A DNA stretch of 64,000 nucleotides from Larkinella sp. C7 (GCF_006149005.1 NZ_VBSL01000006.1:62001-126000); one strand, 5' to 3'; shown: positions 50,801 to 59,007, numbered from the stretch's first letter. Translations and numbers: made by a program. The notes: a model not told the origin generated them from the letters alone.

Positions 50801-53211
50801 TGATCTCGCAACCCATGAACCCACTCAAAAAAACCGCTCAGGCTGTTTTTCTCCTCCTGACTCTCGTTGGCACCGTGCCGGTTTGGGGACAAACGGAAAA
50901 TCCGATCCGGAAGCAACTCGATACCTACCGAAACCAGACATTGCAGGAAAAACTGTTTGTCCACCTCGACCGCTCGTTTTACGTAGCCGGGGAGTTGATG
51001 TGGTTCAAAATCAATTACGTCGATGGGACGTTTCACCAGCCCTTGTCACTGAGTAAAGTGGCCTATCTGGAGGTGTTTGACAAAGAAAACCGCCCGGTTT
51101 TGCAGACCAAAGTGGCCCTGGCCGACGGTTCGGGCAACGGTTCTCTGTTTTTGCCCACCACGCTGGGTTCGGGGAATTACCTCGTTCGGGCGTATACCAA
51201 CTGGATGAAAAACACCGACCCCGACTATTTCTTCGAAAAACCGGTTACGATTGTCAATACCTTCCGGAAATTGGAATTGCCGGTTTTGAAAGATTCGCTG
51301 GCGTATGATGTTCAGTTTTTCCCGGAAGGCGGTAATCTGGTTCGGAACCTGCCCGGCAAGGTGGCCTTCAAAATGGTTGGAATAACCGGAAAAGGAGTTG
51401 ATTTACAGGGTGTTGTTCTGGATCAAAGCAACGATACCGTCGTCCGGTTTAAACCGCTGAAGTTCGGCATGGGGCGTTTTGCGTTGACCCCCGCCGAAGG
51501 CAGGCAATACCGGGCGGTGTTGACCGATGCCGCTGGCAAGACCTTCACGCGTCCGTTACCCGCCGTTCAGGAGCAGGGCTACACGATGCAGGTCGAAGAG
51601 GAGGGCAAAGACCAGCTTCGGGTGACGGTGAAAACCTCGGCCCCGGCGGCTTCGCTGGTGTATTTGCTGACGCACACGCGACTGGCCGCCATTCGTGCCG
51701 ATGAACAAGGCCTGCGCGACAATACGGCCTCGTTTCTGATCGATAAAAAGACGCTGGGTGAAGGCATTTCACACCTGACGGTTTTCGACGCCAGCCGGAA
51801 ACCGGTGTGCGAACGGCTGTATTTCAAACGGCCGGAACGGCGGCTGACGATCGACGCCAAACTGACGAGCGGAGCGTTATCGACCCGCGAAAAAGCGGTT
51901 TTTGACCTGACGACGCAGGATGAAACCGGGAAATCAGCACTCACGGATCTGTCCGTAGCGGTCTATCGGCTCGACTCGCTCCAACCGGCGGAGTCCGGGG
52001 ATATCCTGAGTTATTTGCTCCTGACGTCCGATTTGCGGGGCGGGGTCGAATCGCCGGACTATTATCTCCAGGCCACGGGAGCCGAGGTGAACGAAGTGAC
52101 GGACAACCTGATGCTGACGCAGGGCTGGCGCCGGTTTCGGTGGGAGACGGTTTTGCAAACCGACCGACCGGCCGAAGTGCATCTGCCGGAGGTGAACGGG
52201 CATTTCATTCGCGGAAAAGTGATTCATCCGGGAACGGGTCAGCCGGGATACAACATCAGTTCGTACCTGTCGGTGCCGGGCAAACACATTCTGTTATACG
52301 GTTCCCGGTCGGACAAAGCGGGGCGGATTCACTTTGAAATGAAGGAGTTTTTTGGCCCCAAAGACCTCGTCGTGCAGCTCAATCCGAAAGACAGCCTGTT
52401 TAGGGTCGAGTTGCAGAGTCCTTTTCACGACCGGTTTTCGGCTTCCCGGCTGCCGGTTTTCGATTTTCCGACGGCGTTGAAAGAGCCATTGCTGGCCCGC
52501 AGCATTCCGATGCAGGTGCAGAACGCCTATTACCGCGAAAACCTGAGCCGCTATCGCTTGCCCCAGATCGATAGCGTGGCGTTTTATGGCGTTCCGGACG
52601 AAAAATACCGGCTCGACGATTTCACCCGGTTTCCGGTAATGGAAGAGGTTTTTCGCGAATATGTGCCGGGCGTAATGGCGCGAAAACGCCGGGATGGTTA
52701 CGTGATCAGCCTGCTCGATACGCCCCACAAGCAGTTTTTTGAAGGAAGCCCCCTGGCATTGCTGGATGGCGTTCCGATTTTCAACATGGACAAAGTGATG
52801 GAAATCGATCCGCGGAAAGTACAGCGTTTGGATGTCATGACCCGGCGCTACATTGTTGGGCCGCTGGTTTTCGACGGCATCATCAGTTTTACGACCTACA
52901 AGGGTGACCTGGCGGGCTATCGGCCGGATGCCAAAGCCTTGCTGGCCGACTACGAAGGCTTGCAGATTCCGCGCGATTTCTACACGCCCCGCTACGATAC
53001 GCCCCAGCGGTCGGGGAGCCGGATGCCGGATTTGCGCAACCTGCTGCACTGGGCTCCCACGCTGAAAACCGATGGACAGGGCAAAGGAAAACTGGAGTTT
53101 TATACGTCGGACGAAGAAGGAACGTACCGGTTTATGATCAACGGGATTACGGCCGACGGCCGGGCCGGAAGCCGACAGGGAACGTTTGAGGTTACGAAAG
53201 TGATCAAGTAA
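50797..53211 (+). CDS. macroglobulin-like secreted protein of a TonB-receptor operon
   Basis: 804 residues; an internal ATG at 50815 (MNPLKKTAQAVF) begins a tighter signal peptide. An MG2-like domain is at about 40-135 (LFVHLDRSFYVAGELMWFKI, LGSGNYLVRAYTNWMKN). A mid region has the TonB-plug-like LALLDGVPIFNMDKVMEIDP, and a macroglobulin-type end has LLHWAPTLKTDGQGKGKLEF, then GTYRFMINGITADGR. Overlap with the DUF4249 stop (ATGA) shows translational coupling. I know no assigned function; it may be a large periplasmic or surface carrier for the same substrate. Confidence 0.75.
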   Translation: MMISQPMNPLKKTAQAVFLLLTLVGTVPVWGQTENPIRKQLDTYRNQTLQEKLFVHLDRSFYVAGELMWFKINYVDGTFHQPLSLSKVAYLEVFDKENRPVLQTKVALADGSGNGSLFLPTTLGSGNYLVRAYTNWMKNTDPDYFFEKPVTIVNTFRKLELPVLKDSLAYDVQFFPEGGNLVRNLPGKVAFKMVGITGKGVDLQGVVLDQSNDTVVRFKPLKFGMGRFALTPAEGRQYRAVLTDAAGKTFTRPLPAVQEQGYTMQVEEEGKDQLRVTVKTSAPAASLVYLLTHTRLAAIRADEQGLRDNTASFLIDKKTLGEGISHLTVFDASRKPVCERLYFKRPERRLTIDAKLTSGALSTREKAVFDLTTQDETGKSALTDLSVAVYRLDSLQPAESGDILSYLLLTSDLRGGVESPDYYLQATGAEVNEVTDNLMLTQGWRRFRWETVLQTDRPAEVHLPEVNGHFIRGKVIHPGTGQPGYNISSYLSVPGKHILLYGSRSDKAGRIHFEMKEFFGPKDLVVQLNPKDSLFRVELQSPFHDRFSASRLPVFDFPTALKEPLLARSIPMQVQNAYYRENLSRYRLPQIDSVAFYGVPDEKYRLDDFTRFPVMEEVFREYVPGVMARKRRDGYVISLLDTPHKQFFEGSPLALLDGVPIFNMDKVMEIDPRKVQRLDVMTRRYIVGPLVFDGIISFTTYKGDLAGYRPDAKALLADYEGLQIPRDFYTPRYDTPQRSGSRMPDLRNLLHWAPTLKTDGQGKGKLEFYTSDEEGTYRFMINGITADGRAGSRQGTFEVTKVIK

Positions 53212-54027
53212 TCAGATCATGTCGTGGAGTTTTTCGCGCTCCGACCAGTCGATCTTTTCGGAGCCGGTATTTTCCAGCAGGTGATTGATGAACGTTGCAA
53301 TCCGGGTGGGCACGTAGCCGGATGCCGTGGTGTCGATCAGCGAAATCTTGCGTTTGACAAACCGGCCTACGGTGGATTTCTCCGCCAGTTCAAACAGGAA
53401 ATTGGTTTTGGTGATGCTGTTGTTGAAAAAATACGGATTGCTGCCGGTGATGTAGTTGATCAAAACCAGGCGCGACGACGACTGTTTGACGACGGCGTGC
53501 AGCCGGATTTGCTTCTTCTCATCCAGGTAAACGCCCAGATCTATCTTCTCCTTGGGAATGACGGTTTGCAGGTATTCGTTGGCCGACCGCCGGAACTGCT
53601 CCTTGGTTTCCCGCTCCTCGCGTTCCACAAATTCGATTTCAGACGTGCTGACCATGGCCGCAATGAAATTGGCCATATCGAAAACCAGCGACGGAACGGC
53701 AATGGGCGTGATGGTTTTTTTGTAGAAATAAGTCTTCTGGCTGGGGCCTTTGATTTCCTTGATACTGAACGCGTTGAAATAATGGTGGGCAATTTTTCGG
53801 AAGGTGTCGTCTTCCAGCGTAAACGAGTTCTCGTAGAACCCGCTGTCGAGCCAGCCTCCGTCGGAAACGACATACTCCTCGTCTTTGAACGACAGGAAAA
53901 CGGAAATGAATTTCTGCGTCGTCGTGGTATACGGCGTAATAATTTCCAGTGATTTTCCCCGCTCTTTGAACGTCCAGAGCTGGCCGAAGGCGGTTTTGAT
54001 GTCGTTGTAAATCTCCTCGAATACCAT
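53212..54027 (-). CDS. DUF1828-like protein, second gene of a coupled pair
   Basis: 271 residues from ATG 54027 (MVFEEIYNDIKTAF). An upstream in-frame ATG at 54147 runs through the partner gene in another frame and is rejected. FLSFKDEEYVVSDGGWLDSG matches the DUF1828 core, which is often found in phage-derived and toxin-antitoxin-like settings. The C-terminal half (AVVKQSSSRLVLINYITGSN) has no name I recognise. Its start codon overlaps the partner stop (TAATG). The stop lies immediately next to that of the convergent receptor operon. Confidence 0.65.
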   Translation of the reverse strand: MVFEEIYNDIKTAFGQLWTFKERGKSLEIITPYTTTTQKFISVFLSFKDEEYVVSDGGWLDSGFYENSFTLEDDTFRKIAHHYFNAFSIKEIKGPSQKTYFYKKTITPIAVPSLVFDMANFIAAMVSTSEIEFVEREERETKEQFRRSANEYLQTVIPKEKIDLGVYLDEKKQIRLHAVVKQSSSRLVLINYITGSNPYFFNNSITKTNFLFELAEKSTVGRFVKRKISLIDTTASGYVPTRIATFINHLLENTGSEKIDWSEREKLHDMI

Positions 54028-54575
54028 TACAGAAATAAAACCGTTGAGTTGGGGTCTTTTTGAGTCACGTGCAGCGGCAGCGCGTTGGGCAACACCCGGA
54101 TCTGGGGAAATTCGTCGTCGCGCAGATTCAGCTTCGCTTCCTGGCAAAAATACGCCATACGGCGGGAAATATCGTTCTCTTTCGTGGTTTCCTGTAGCGG
54201 GTAGGTCACGTTGGCTCCCTGCTGGTTATACTGGCTGAAATGGGGCGTGGTAATGCGTTGCTGGGCGAGCGGAATCGATTCGTCGGCGTTCCGGTGGGTG
54301 CAACCGTCGCTATGAAATTCAAAAAACGGTTCTTCGCTTAGTTCGAGGCACCGCAGTTCGAACCGGAAAAAATCGTGATCGTTGCATTTGACCCGAACCG
54401 TCAGCGTGATTTCCGCGTCGAGGTCGCTGTGCGAAACTGTAGCCTTGCCCTCCAGAAACGTTGAGTTACCAGCTACTTTGACGACATCGACCGTATCCCG
54501 CAGCACATACTTATGTTCCCGCAGCAATTTCCGATAGAACCCGTATTTGCTTCGAATCGCCGGTACGATGGACAT
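54027..54575 (-). CDS. protein of unknown function, first gene of a coupled pair
   Basis: 182 residues, soluble and acidic, beginning MSIVPAIRSKYGFYRKLLRE. A beta-rich centre has FLEGKATVSHSDLDAEITLT, VRVKCNDHDFFRFELRCLEL and FHSDGCTHRNAD. It has five Cys/His residues in the middle, but no clear metal-binding spacing. Stop and start of the two genes overlap by one base, so their products are probably made in fixed ratio and may form a complex. The family was not recognised. Confidence 0.6.
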   Translation of the reverse strand: MSIVPAIRSKYGFYRKLLREHKYVLRDTVDVVKVAGNSTFLEGKATVSHSDLDAEITLTVRVKCNDHDFFRFELRCLELSEEPFFEFHSDGCTHRNADESIPLAQQRITTPHFSQYNQQGANVTYPLQETTKENDISRRMAYFCQEAKLNLRDDEFPQIRVLPNALPLHVTQKDPNSTVLFL

Positions 54576-54764
54576 TCTGAGTAACGATTACGACTAAAAA
54601 TCAAAAAAAAAGAAGATTGGTAAGTACGTAAAAGAAATTGAAAAAGAAGTGGGTTTGAGGAAAATTAATGTGTTGGCGGGTTGTAAACTGATCGTGGTTA
54701 AAACGAATTGTCAGGTGACAATAAAGTAATTCTACTTATTCCAATAAATACTTTTGATGTCAAC

Positions 54765-54794
54765 TTGTTTTTGTCTGACAACGGTTTACGTTTG
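54765..54794 (+). promoter_or_regulatory. Bacteroidota promoter of the HsdR-N gene
   Basis: TTG (54765-54767), 19 bp, then TACGTTTG (54787-54794), an exact match to TTG-N19-TAnnTTTG. The start codon is 23 bp further on. The gene therefore has its own strong constitutive-looking promoter. Confidence 0.75.
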
Positions 54795-54817
54795 TATATC
54801 CTAAAACCTTTTACCTA

Positions 54818-55894
54818 ATGGACTTCAAAGATCAGATTAAACAATTGGGCGACCGAATTGTCCGATTAAAAGACTCTATTCAAACTGAGGAAGCGACTAA
54901 GACCGCTCTTATCCTCCCGTTTATCAACGCGTTAGGTTATGACGTATTTGACCCTCATGAAGTGTCACCTGAATTTATCAGCGACATTGGTACCAAGAAG
55001 GGGGAGAAGGTTGACTACGCTATTTTGAAAGAAGGACAACCTATTATTCTCATGGAATGCAAGCACCATAATCAAAGTTTAACCCTCCATGATAATCAAT
55101 TACTCCGGTATTTTCACGTAACAAAAGCCCGGTTTGGCGTACTGACCAATGGCGTTATTTATCGGTTTTATACTGATTTGATAGAGCCAAATAAAATGGA
55201 TCAAAAGCCATTTCTGGAAATTAACCTAACGGATATGAGGGAGGTCCATTTTGAGGAGTTGAAGAAATTCCACAAGTCCTACTTTGATGTGGATTCCATT
55301 CTTTCAACGGCGAGTGAACTTAAGTATATGGGAGAACTGAAACCACTGATCGTTCAGGAAATGTCGGAACCCTCCGATACGCTGGTTCGCTATTTAGCCA
55401 AACAGGTGTATCAAGGGCAGATTAATGCAAAGTGGTTCGACTACTTTAAAGCCTTGATAAAAAAAGGATTTCAACAAATCGTGACTGATCAGATCACCGA
55501 CCGTCTGAAATCAGCGCTCACCAAGGAAGAACAGCAGGAAATACCCGGTTCAGTAGCTACAGTAGCAGATCCCGTAGTCGAAGCGAAGAAGGACCCCATT
55601 ATCGTGACTACGGCTGAAGAATTGGAAGCTTTTTATATCGTGCGGGCCATCCTCCGGTCAACTATCAACGGCGAGCGTATTTATCACCGGGATGCGCAAA
55701 CGTACTTTGCAATTTTGCTGGATGATAACAATCGAAAACCGCTTTGCCGGCTGTATATGAACAGTCAGAAGAAATACATCGCCTTTTTAGATGAAGCCAG
55801 GAAAGAGATAAAACATGAAATTCAGTCGCTGAATGATATCTATAACTTTACCGAACACCTGCAGAAATCCTTGGCGATGATGGACACGAAGTAG
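54818..55894 (+). CDS. orphan HsdR N-terminal domain (restriction nuclease-like) protein
   Basis: 358 residues. The first about 160 residues match the type I restriction R-subunit N-terminal domain: EEATKTALILPFINALGYDV, PEFISDIGTKKGEKVDYAIL, PIILMECKHHN. The PD-(D/E)xK core looks complete with Asp66, Glu80 and Lys82. ARFGVLTNGVIYRFYTDL is the following conserved block. The C-terminal half (FYIVRAILRS, ICRL-like PLCRLYMNSQKKYIAF) is a second conserved module of these short proteins. No helicase motor and no adjacent HsdM or HsdS exist, so this is not a classical type I enzyme. It could be a defence or DNA-repair nuclease. Confidence 0.8.
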   Translation: MDFKDQIKQLGDRIVRLKDSIQTEEATKTALILPFINALGYDVFDPHEVSPEFISDIGTKKGEKVDYAILKEGQPIILMECKHHNQSLTLHDNQLLRYFHVTKARFGVLTNGVIYRFYTDLIEPNKMDQKPFLEINLTDMREVHFEELKKFHKSYFDVDSILSTASELKYMGELKPLIVQEMSEPSDTLVRYLAKQVYQGQINAKWFDYFKALIKKGFQQIVTDQITDRLKSALTKEEQQEIPGSVATVADPVVEAKKDPIIVTTAEELEAFYIVRAILRSTINGERIYHRDAQTYFAILLDDNNRKPLCRLYMNSQKKYIAFLDEARKEIKHEIQSLNDIYNFTEHLQKSLAMMDTK

Positions 55895-55943
55895 CTTGTT
55901 GTTCTACCAAGCTACGCCCTGCCGGGAGCAAATGATCCGTAAT

Positions 55944-55982
55944 GAAAAAAGGCCGGGTCAGAAGTGATCCCGGCCTTTTTTC
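55944..55982. terminator. bidirectional terminator after the HsdR-N gene
   Basis: GAAAAAAGGCCGGG (55944-55957) is perfectly complementary to CCCGGCCTTTTTTC (55969-55982), an 11-base loop and T6/A6 on the two sides. It separates the plus-strand nuclease-like gene from the convergent minus-strand oxidoreductase unit. Confidence 0.9.
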
Positions 55983-55987
55983 GTGTC

Positions 55988-56614
55988 CTATTTCTTCGCT
56001 TCGTCGTAGCTCAAGCCATACTGTTTCAGCACGTCGTCCGGGACGCCGTCCCATTTGTTGGGTGTATTGCCGACATAGCCCAGGTCTTCGATGCCCATTT
56101 TGCTGGTGTAAAAACCGCCCAGCACAAAATTGCGCATCATCGTAAAAAACGCGACACCCTGCGTCATGTCAGCCGGGACTTTTTTGGCCGGATAGGCAAT
56201 CTGCTCGACCATATCGATTTGCTGTTCTTTGGTGCATTTCGCAAACGGATTGCCGTAGCGGCTGACGCACTTGGCGTTCAACCAGCGGAGTCCACCGCGC
56301 ATCGGCGTCTGGTTGCGGGGCTGATCGCGCATCATGAACTCGATGAAAGCCGGTACGCCAGCCTGCGACGCGCTGCCCGATTTGGCATCGGCCGGAATGA
56401 TGATGTCGCTCAGGATGGTGACGGTTTGCAACTCCGCCGGGGTGAAGAACTTCTCAGCCGCGAGCAGTTTCAGATCACGTTCGGCCTCGAATTTCTGCCG
56501 TCCCGGCAACAGCTTGACGGCGGGTTTGGGTTCGGGAACTGCGGCTTCCACCGGGTTAACCGCCAAACCGAGTGACGTCAATGATATCGCTTTTAATGTA
56601 TCTCTGCGTTTCAT
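55988..56614 (-). CDS. gluconate 2-dehydrogenase subunit 3 family protein
   Basis: 208 residues with a twin-arginine-like leader (RRDTLKAISLTSLGLAV). The mature part has FTPAELQTVTILSDIIIPAD and GVPAFIEFMMRDQP, as in the small subunit of FAD-dependent sugar dehydrogenases, which helps export the GMC subunit through Tat. Its partner, the GMC oxidoreductase gene, is upstream on the same strand, but a four-helix-bundle gene sits between them. YVGNTPNKWDGVPDDVL is the conserved C-terminal segment. Confidence 0.9.
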   Translation of the reverse strand: MKRRDTLKAISLTSLGLAVNPVEAAVPEPKPAVKLLPGRQKFEAERDLKLLAAEKFFTPAELQTVTILSDIIIPADAKSGSASQAGVPAFIEFMMRDQPRNQTPMRGGLRWLNAKCVSRYGNPFAKCTKEQQIDMVEQIAYPAKKVPADMTQGVAFFTMMRNFVLGGFYTSKMGIEDLGYVGNTPNKWDGVPDDVLKQYGLSYDEAKK

Positions 56615-56628
56615 AGTAGTTTAAAGGT

Positions 56629-57093
56629 TTACGGTATACGGTTTTCAGTTTTCGGTAGTAAATCGGCATCCTCTTCAATTTCATAGGCTACTTCATCCTC
56701 AGCAACTTTGTATTTCAAACCCCGCACGGGTGATTTTTTCAGGGATTGAATTAATCCAAAAAGCATTTTCCCGATACGGTCTGTATTTGAATAGAACAAC
56801 TCGAATTGTTCTTGCTGAATATGCTTGCAATCCAATGCTCGATATAATTGCGATTTAACCTCGGTACTCGATCCGGTTGAATAACCAAGGAACAGAATAA
56901 ATTCCGCCCGATTCGCCCGCCCGAAGCCTTCGGCAATGTTATCCATAATTGAACCACTCGCGCGATTTACCTGATTTTTTAGCTCGAAATCTTTCGAAAA
57001 ACTACCTTCCTGACTGAGCCAGAAGATGTCTTGAGCTAGTTTTCGAGATAGTTTCCAGACTTCTAAATCCTCAAATCGATTGATCTTAGCCAT
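56629..57093 (-). CDS. four helix bundle protein (23S rRNA-intervening-sequence type)
   Basis: 154 residues. The family pattern is plain: FEDLEVWKLSRKLAQDIFWL, then LKNQVNRASGSIMDNIAEGF, and FLGYSTGSSTEVKSQL. These proteins fold as four-helix bundles that pentamerise; they were first seen inside 23S rRNA intervening sequences and are now found dispersed in genomes, with unclear function. The final residues (LPKTENRIP) are encoded by the left arm of a flanking 26-bp inverted repeat. The gene splits the usual GMC/subunit 3 pair. Confidence 0.88.
   Translation of the reverse strand: MAKINRFEDLEVWKLSRKLAQDIFWLSQEGSFSKDFELKNQVNRASGSIMDNIAEGFGRANRAEFILFLGYSTGSSTEVKSQLYRALDCKHIQQEQFELFYSNTDRIGKMLFGLIQSLKKSPVRGLKYKVAEDEVAYEIEEDADLLPKTENRIP
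56632..56657. repeat. left arm of 26-bp inverted repeat bracketing the four-helix gene
   Basis: Begins CGGTATACGG, ends TTTTCGGTA. Perfectly complementary to 57125-57150. It covers the stop-proximal codons of the four-helix-bundle gene. Confidence 0.9.
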
Positions 57094-57124
57094 TGTCGAA
57101 TAATTGTAGTACGCAAAAACCGTA

Positions 57125-57150
57125 TACCGAAAACTGAAAACCGTATACCG
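57125..57150. repeat. right arm of 26-bp inverted repeat bracketing the four-helix gene
   Basis: Perfect complement of 56632-56657; the two arms are 467 bp apart. A partial extra copy of CCGTATACCG directly precedes it (57120-57129), overlapping its first bases. It ends 2 bp before the stop codon of the GMC gene. Confidence 0.9.
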
Positions 57151-57152
57151 AT

Positions 57153-58898
57153 TTAAATATTTTTCCGCTTGACTTCATCGATCAAATACTCACTCGTGCG
57201 CATGGATGCGGCCAGGATGGTCCAGGTGACGTTCTTATCGCCCTGCGTGACGAAGGGGGCTGCATCGACGACGAACAGGTTCTTGACGTCGTGGGCCTGC
57301 TGAAACTTGTTCAGCGCCGACTTGGCGGGGTCGTTCCCCATCCGCACCGTCCCGACTTCGTGGATAATCCGGCCGGGAGCCGCCAGTCCGTAGTTCTGGT
57401 CTTTGCCAGGTTTATTGCCCATCGGCATGCCGCCCATCGCGTCGATGATTTGCTCGAACGTGTCCTGCATGTGTTTCGCTTGCTTGACCTCGTTATCCGA
57501 CCATTTGTAGTGAAACCGCAGCGTCGGAATCCCGTATTTATCCACGGTATTCGGATCGATTTCGCAGTAATTGCTCTCTAGCGGAATCGGTTCGCCCCGG
57601 CCCGACATGCTCACGTAGGCGCCATAAAACCGGCGAACGTCGTCTTTCAACCCGGCACCGTAGCCGCCTGCGGGTTTCATCTTGCCATCGCGTCCGGGAA
57701 TTTTGCCGTTCAGATTTTCAATGCCACCCCCAAAACCGTAGCCGGGCATGCCCATGCCGCCACCGTATTCGATGTGGTAGCCGCGCGGAAAATCCAGTTT
57801 TTTGTTATCGAGCCACCAGGGCGTAAAGACGTGCATACCGCCCACGCCATCTTCGTTGTAGCGTTTGCGATCCATCAACGCCGGGACAAACCCGGACCGG
57901 GAGGCTCCGGTGGAATCATTCAGGTATTTGCCGACCACGCCACTCGAATTGGCGAGTCCGTTCGGGAAACGGGACGATTTGGAATTGAGCAGCAGCCGCG
58001 CCGATTCGCAGGTACTGGCCCCGAGAATCACGGTTTTTCCGTAGACCGACACTTCCTGCATGCTGATCGTATCGACGTAGGAAACGCCCGTGGCCAAACC
58101 GGTTTTGGCGTCGGTCAGCACTTCCCGCACCATCGCGTTGTTTTGCAGCGTCAGGTTACCGGTTTTCATGGCCGGGATGCACAGCACCGACGACGACGAG
58201 AAATCGGCATAGGCCGAGCAGCCCCGGTTGCACTGGCGACAGTAGAAACACTGCCCGCGCTCTTTGTTAATCGGCTGGGTCAGAATGGATAAGCGCGACG
58301 GAATGACGGGGATGCCGATGCCGGTAGCGGCTTTTTTGAGCATCAGCTCGTGCAAACGCGGTTTGGGCGGTGGCAGAAAATGGCCGTCCGGTTCGTTGTG
58401 CATGTTTTCGACCGACCCGAAAACGCCGATGAGCTTATCCACCCGGTCGTAAAACGGTTTCATGTCGTCGTAGGTGATGGGCCAGTCGTCGCCGATTCCG
58501 GTGAGGGAGCCGCGCCGGAAATCGTCGGGGCCGAAGCGCATCGAAATGCGACCCCAGTGGTTGGTGCGACCGCCCAGCATCCGGGAGCGGAACCAGTGAA
58601 AATCGGCACCGGGTTTTGAGGAATACGGTTCGCCTTCGATTTCCCATCCACCCCAGGCGGCATCGAAATCACCGCCCGCCCGCGTGGTGCTGGCCCCGCG
58701 CCGGGGCGATTCATACGGCCATTTGAGTTGGGTCATGTATTTCGGATCGGCCGGATCGAAATACCCGCCGGCTTCGAGGAGCAGCACTTTGGCCCCGGCT
58801 TTGGTCAGCATGTAGGCTGCCATGCCGCCCCCGGCACCCGATCCGACGACGATGGCGTCGTAAACCGTCGGGGCTTTTTTGAGTTGAAAAAGATCCAT
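57153..58898 (-). CDS. GMC-family FAD-dependent sugar/alcohol dehydrogenase
   Basis: 581 residues. The FAD loop is at the N-terminus (DAIVVGSGAGGGMAAYML, LLLEAGGYFD). The C-terminal GMC motif is HEVGTVRMGNDPAKSALN with the active-site His, then NLFVVDAAPF and NVTWTILAASMRTSEYL. A Cys cluster C217-x2-C220-x2-C223-x3-C227 (QCFYCRQCNRGC) could hold an iron-sulfur cluster, as reported for FAD-glucose dehydrogenase alpha subunits. It is probably exported with the subunit 3 protein and oxidises a sugar in the periplasm. A cytochrome subunit is not adjacent. Confidence 0.92.
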   Translation of the reverse strand: MDLFQLKKAPTVYDAIVVGSGAGGGMAAYMLTKAGAKVLLLEAGGYFDPADPKYMTQLKWPYESPRRGASTTRAGGDFDAAWGGWEIEGEPYSSKPGADFHWFRSRMLGGRTNHWGRISMRFGPDDFRRGSLTGIGDDWPITYDDMKPFYDRVDKLIGVFGSVENMHNEPDGHFLPPPKPRLHELMLKKAATGIGIPVIPSRLSILTQPINKERGQCFYCRQCNRGCSAYADFSSSSVLCIPAMKTGNLTLQNNAMVREVLTDAKTGLATGVSYVDTISMQEVSVYGKTVILGASTCESARLLLNSKSSRFPNGLANSSGVVGKYLNDSTGASRSGFVPALMDRKRYNEDGVGGMHVFTPWWLDNKKLDFPRGYHIEYGGGMGMPGYGFGGGIENLNGKIPGRDGKMKPAGGYGAGLKDDVRRFYGAYVSMSGRGEPIPLESNYCEIDPNTVDKYGIPTLRFHYKWSDNEVKQAKHMQDTFEQIIDAMGGMPMGNKPGKDQNYGLAAPGRIIHEVGTVRMGNDPAKSALNKFQQAHDVKNLFVVDAAPFVTQGDKNVTWTILAASMRTSEYLIDEVKRKNI

Positions 58899-58932
58899 TG
58901 AACGAGGCTATAGGATAAGGAGTTATCCCAAA

Positions 58933-58975
58933 AAGCAGTAAAACCGCATCACCTACTGATGCGGTTTTACTGCTT
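58933..58975 (-). terminator. 19-bp perfect hairpin, terminator
   Basis: 58933-58951 is perfectly complementary to 58957-58975 (stem begins AAGCAGTAAAACCGC), loop CCTAC. It lies downstream of the minus-strand gene ending at 59008 and just upstream of the GMC start, so it insulates the GMC unit. On the minus strand only T2 follows its right end, so termination rests on the stem. Confidence 0.75.
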
Positions 58976-59007
58976 CTGATTTTCGTGGATCAGCCGGGTT
59001 TAGAAGC

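Noticed and set aside
54028-54147. 40-residue N-terminal extension of the DUF1828-like protein
   Set aside because: It would overlap the partner gene in another frame and has Arg/Ala/Ser-rich shadow composition; the TAATG overlap explains the start at 54027.
54818-55894. complete type I restriction-modification system
   Set aside because: Only an HsdR N-terminal-like domain is present; no helicase motor, HsdM or HsdS within the window.
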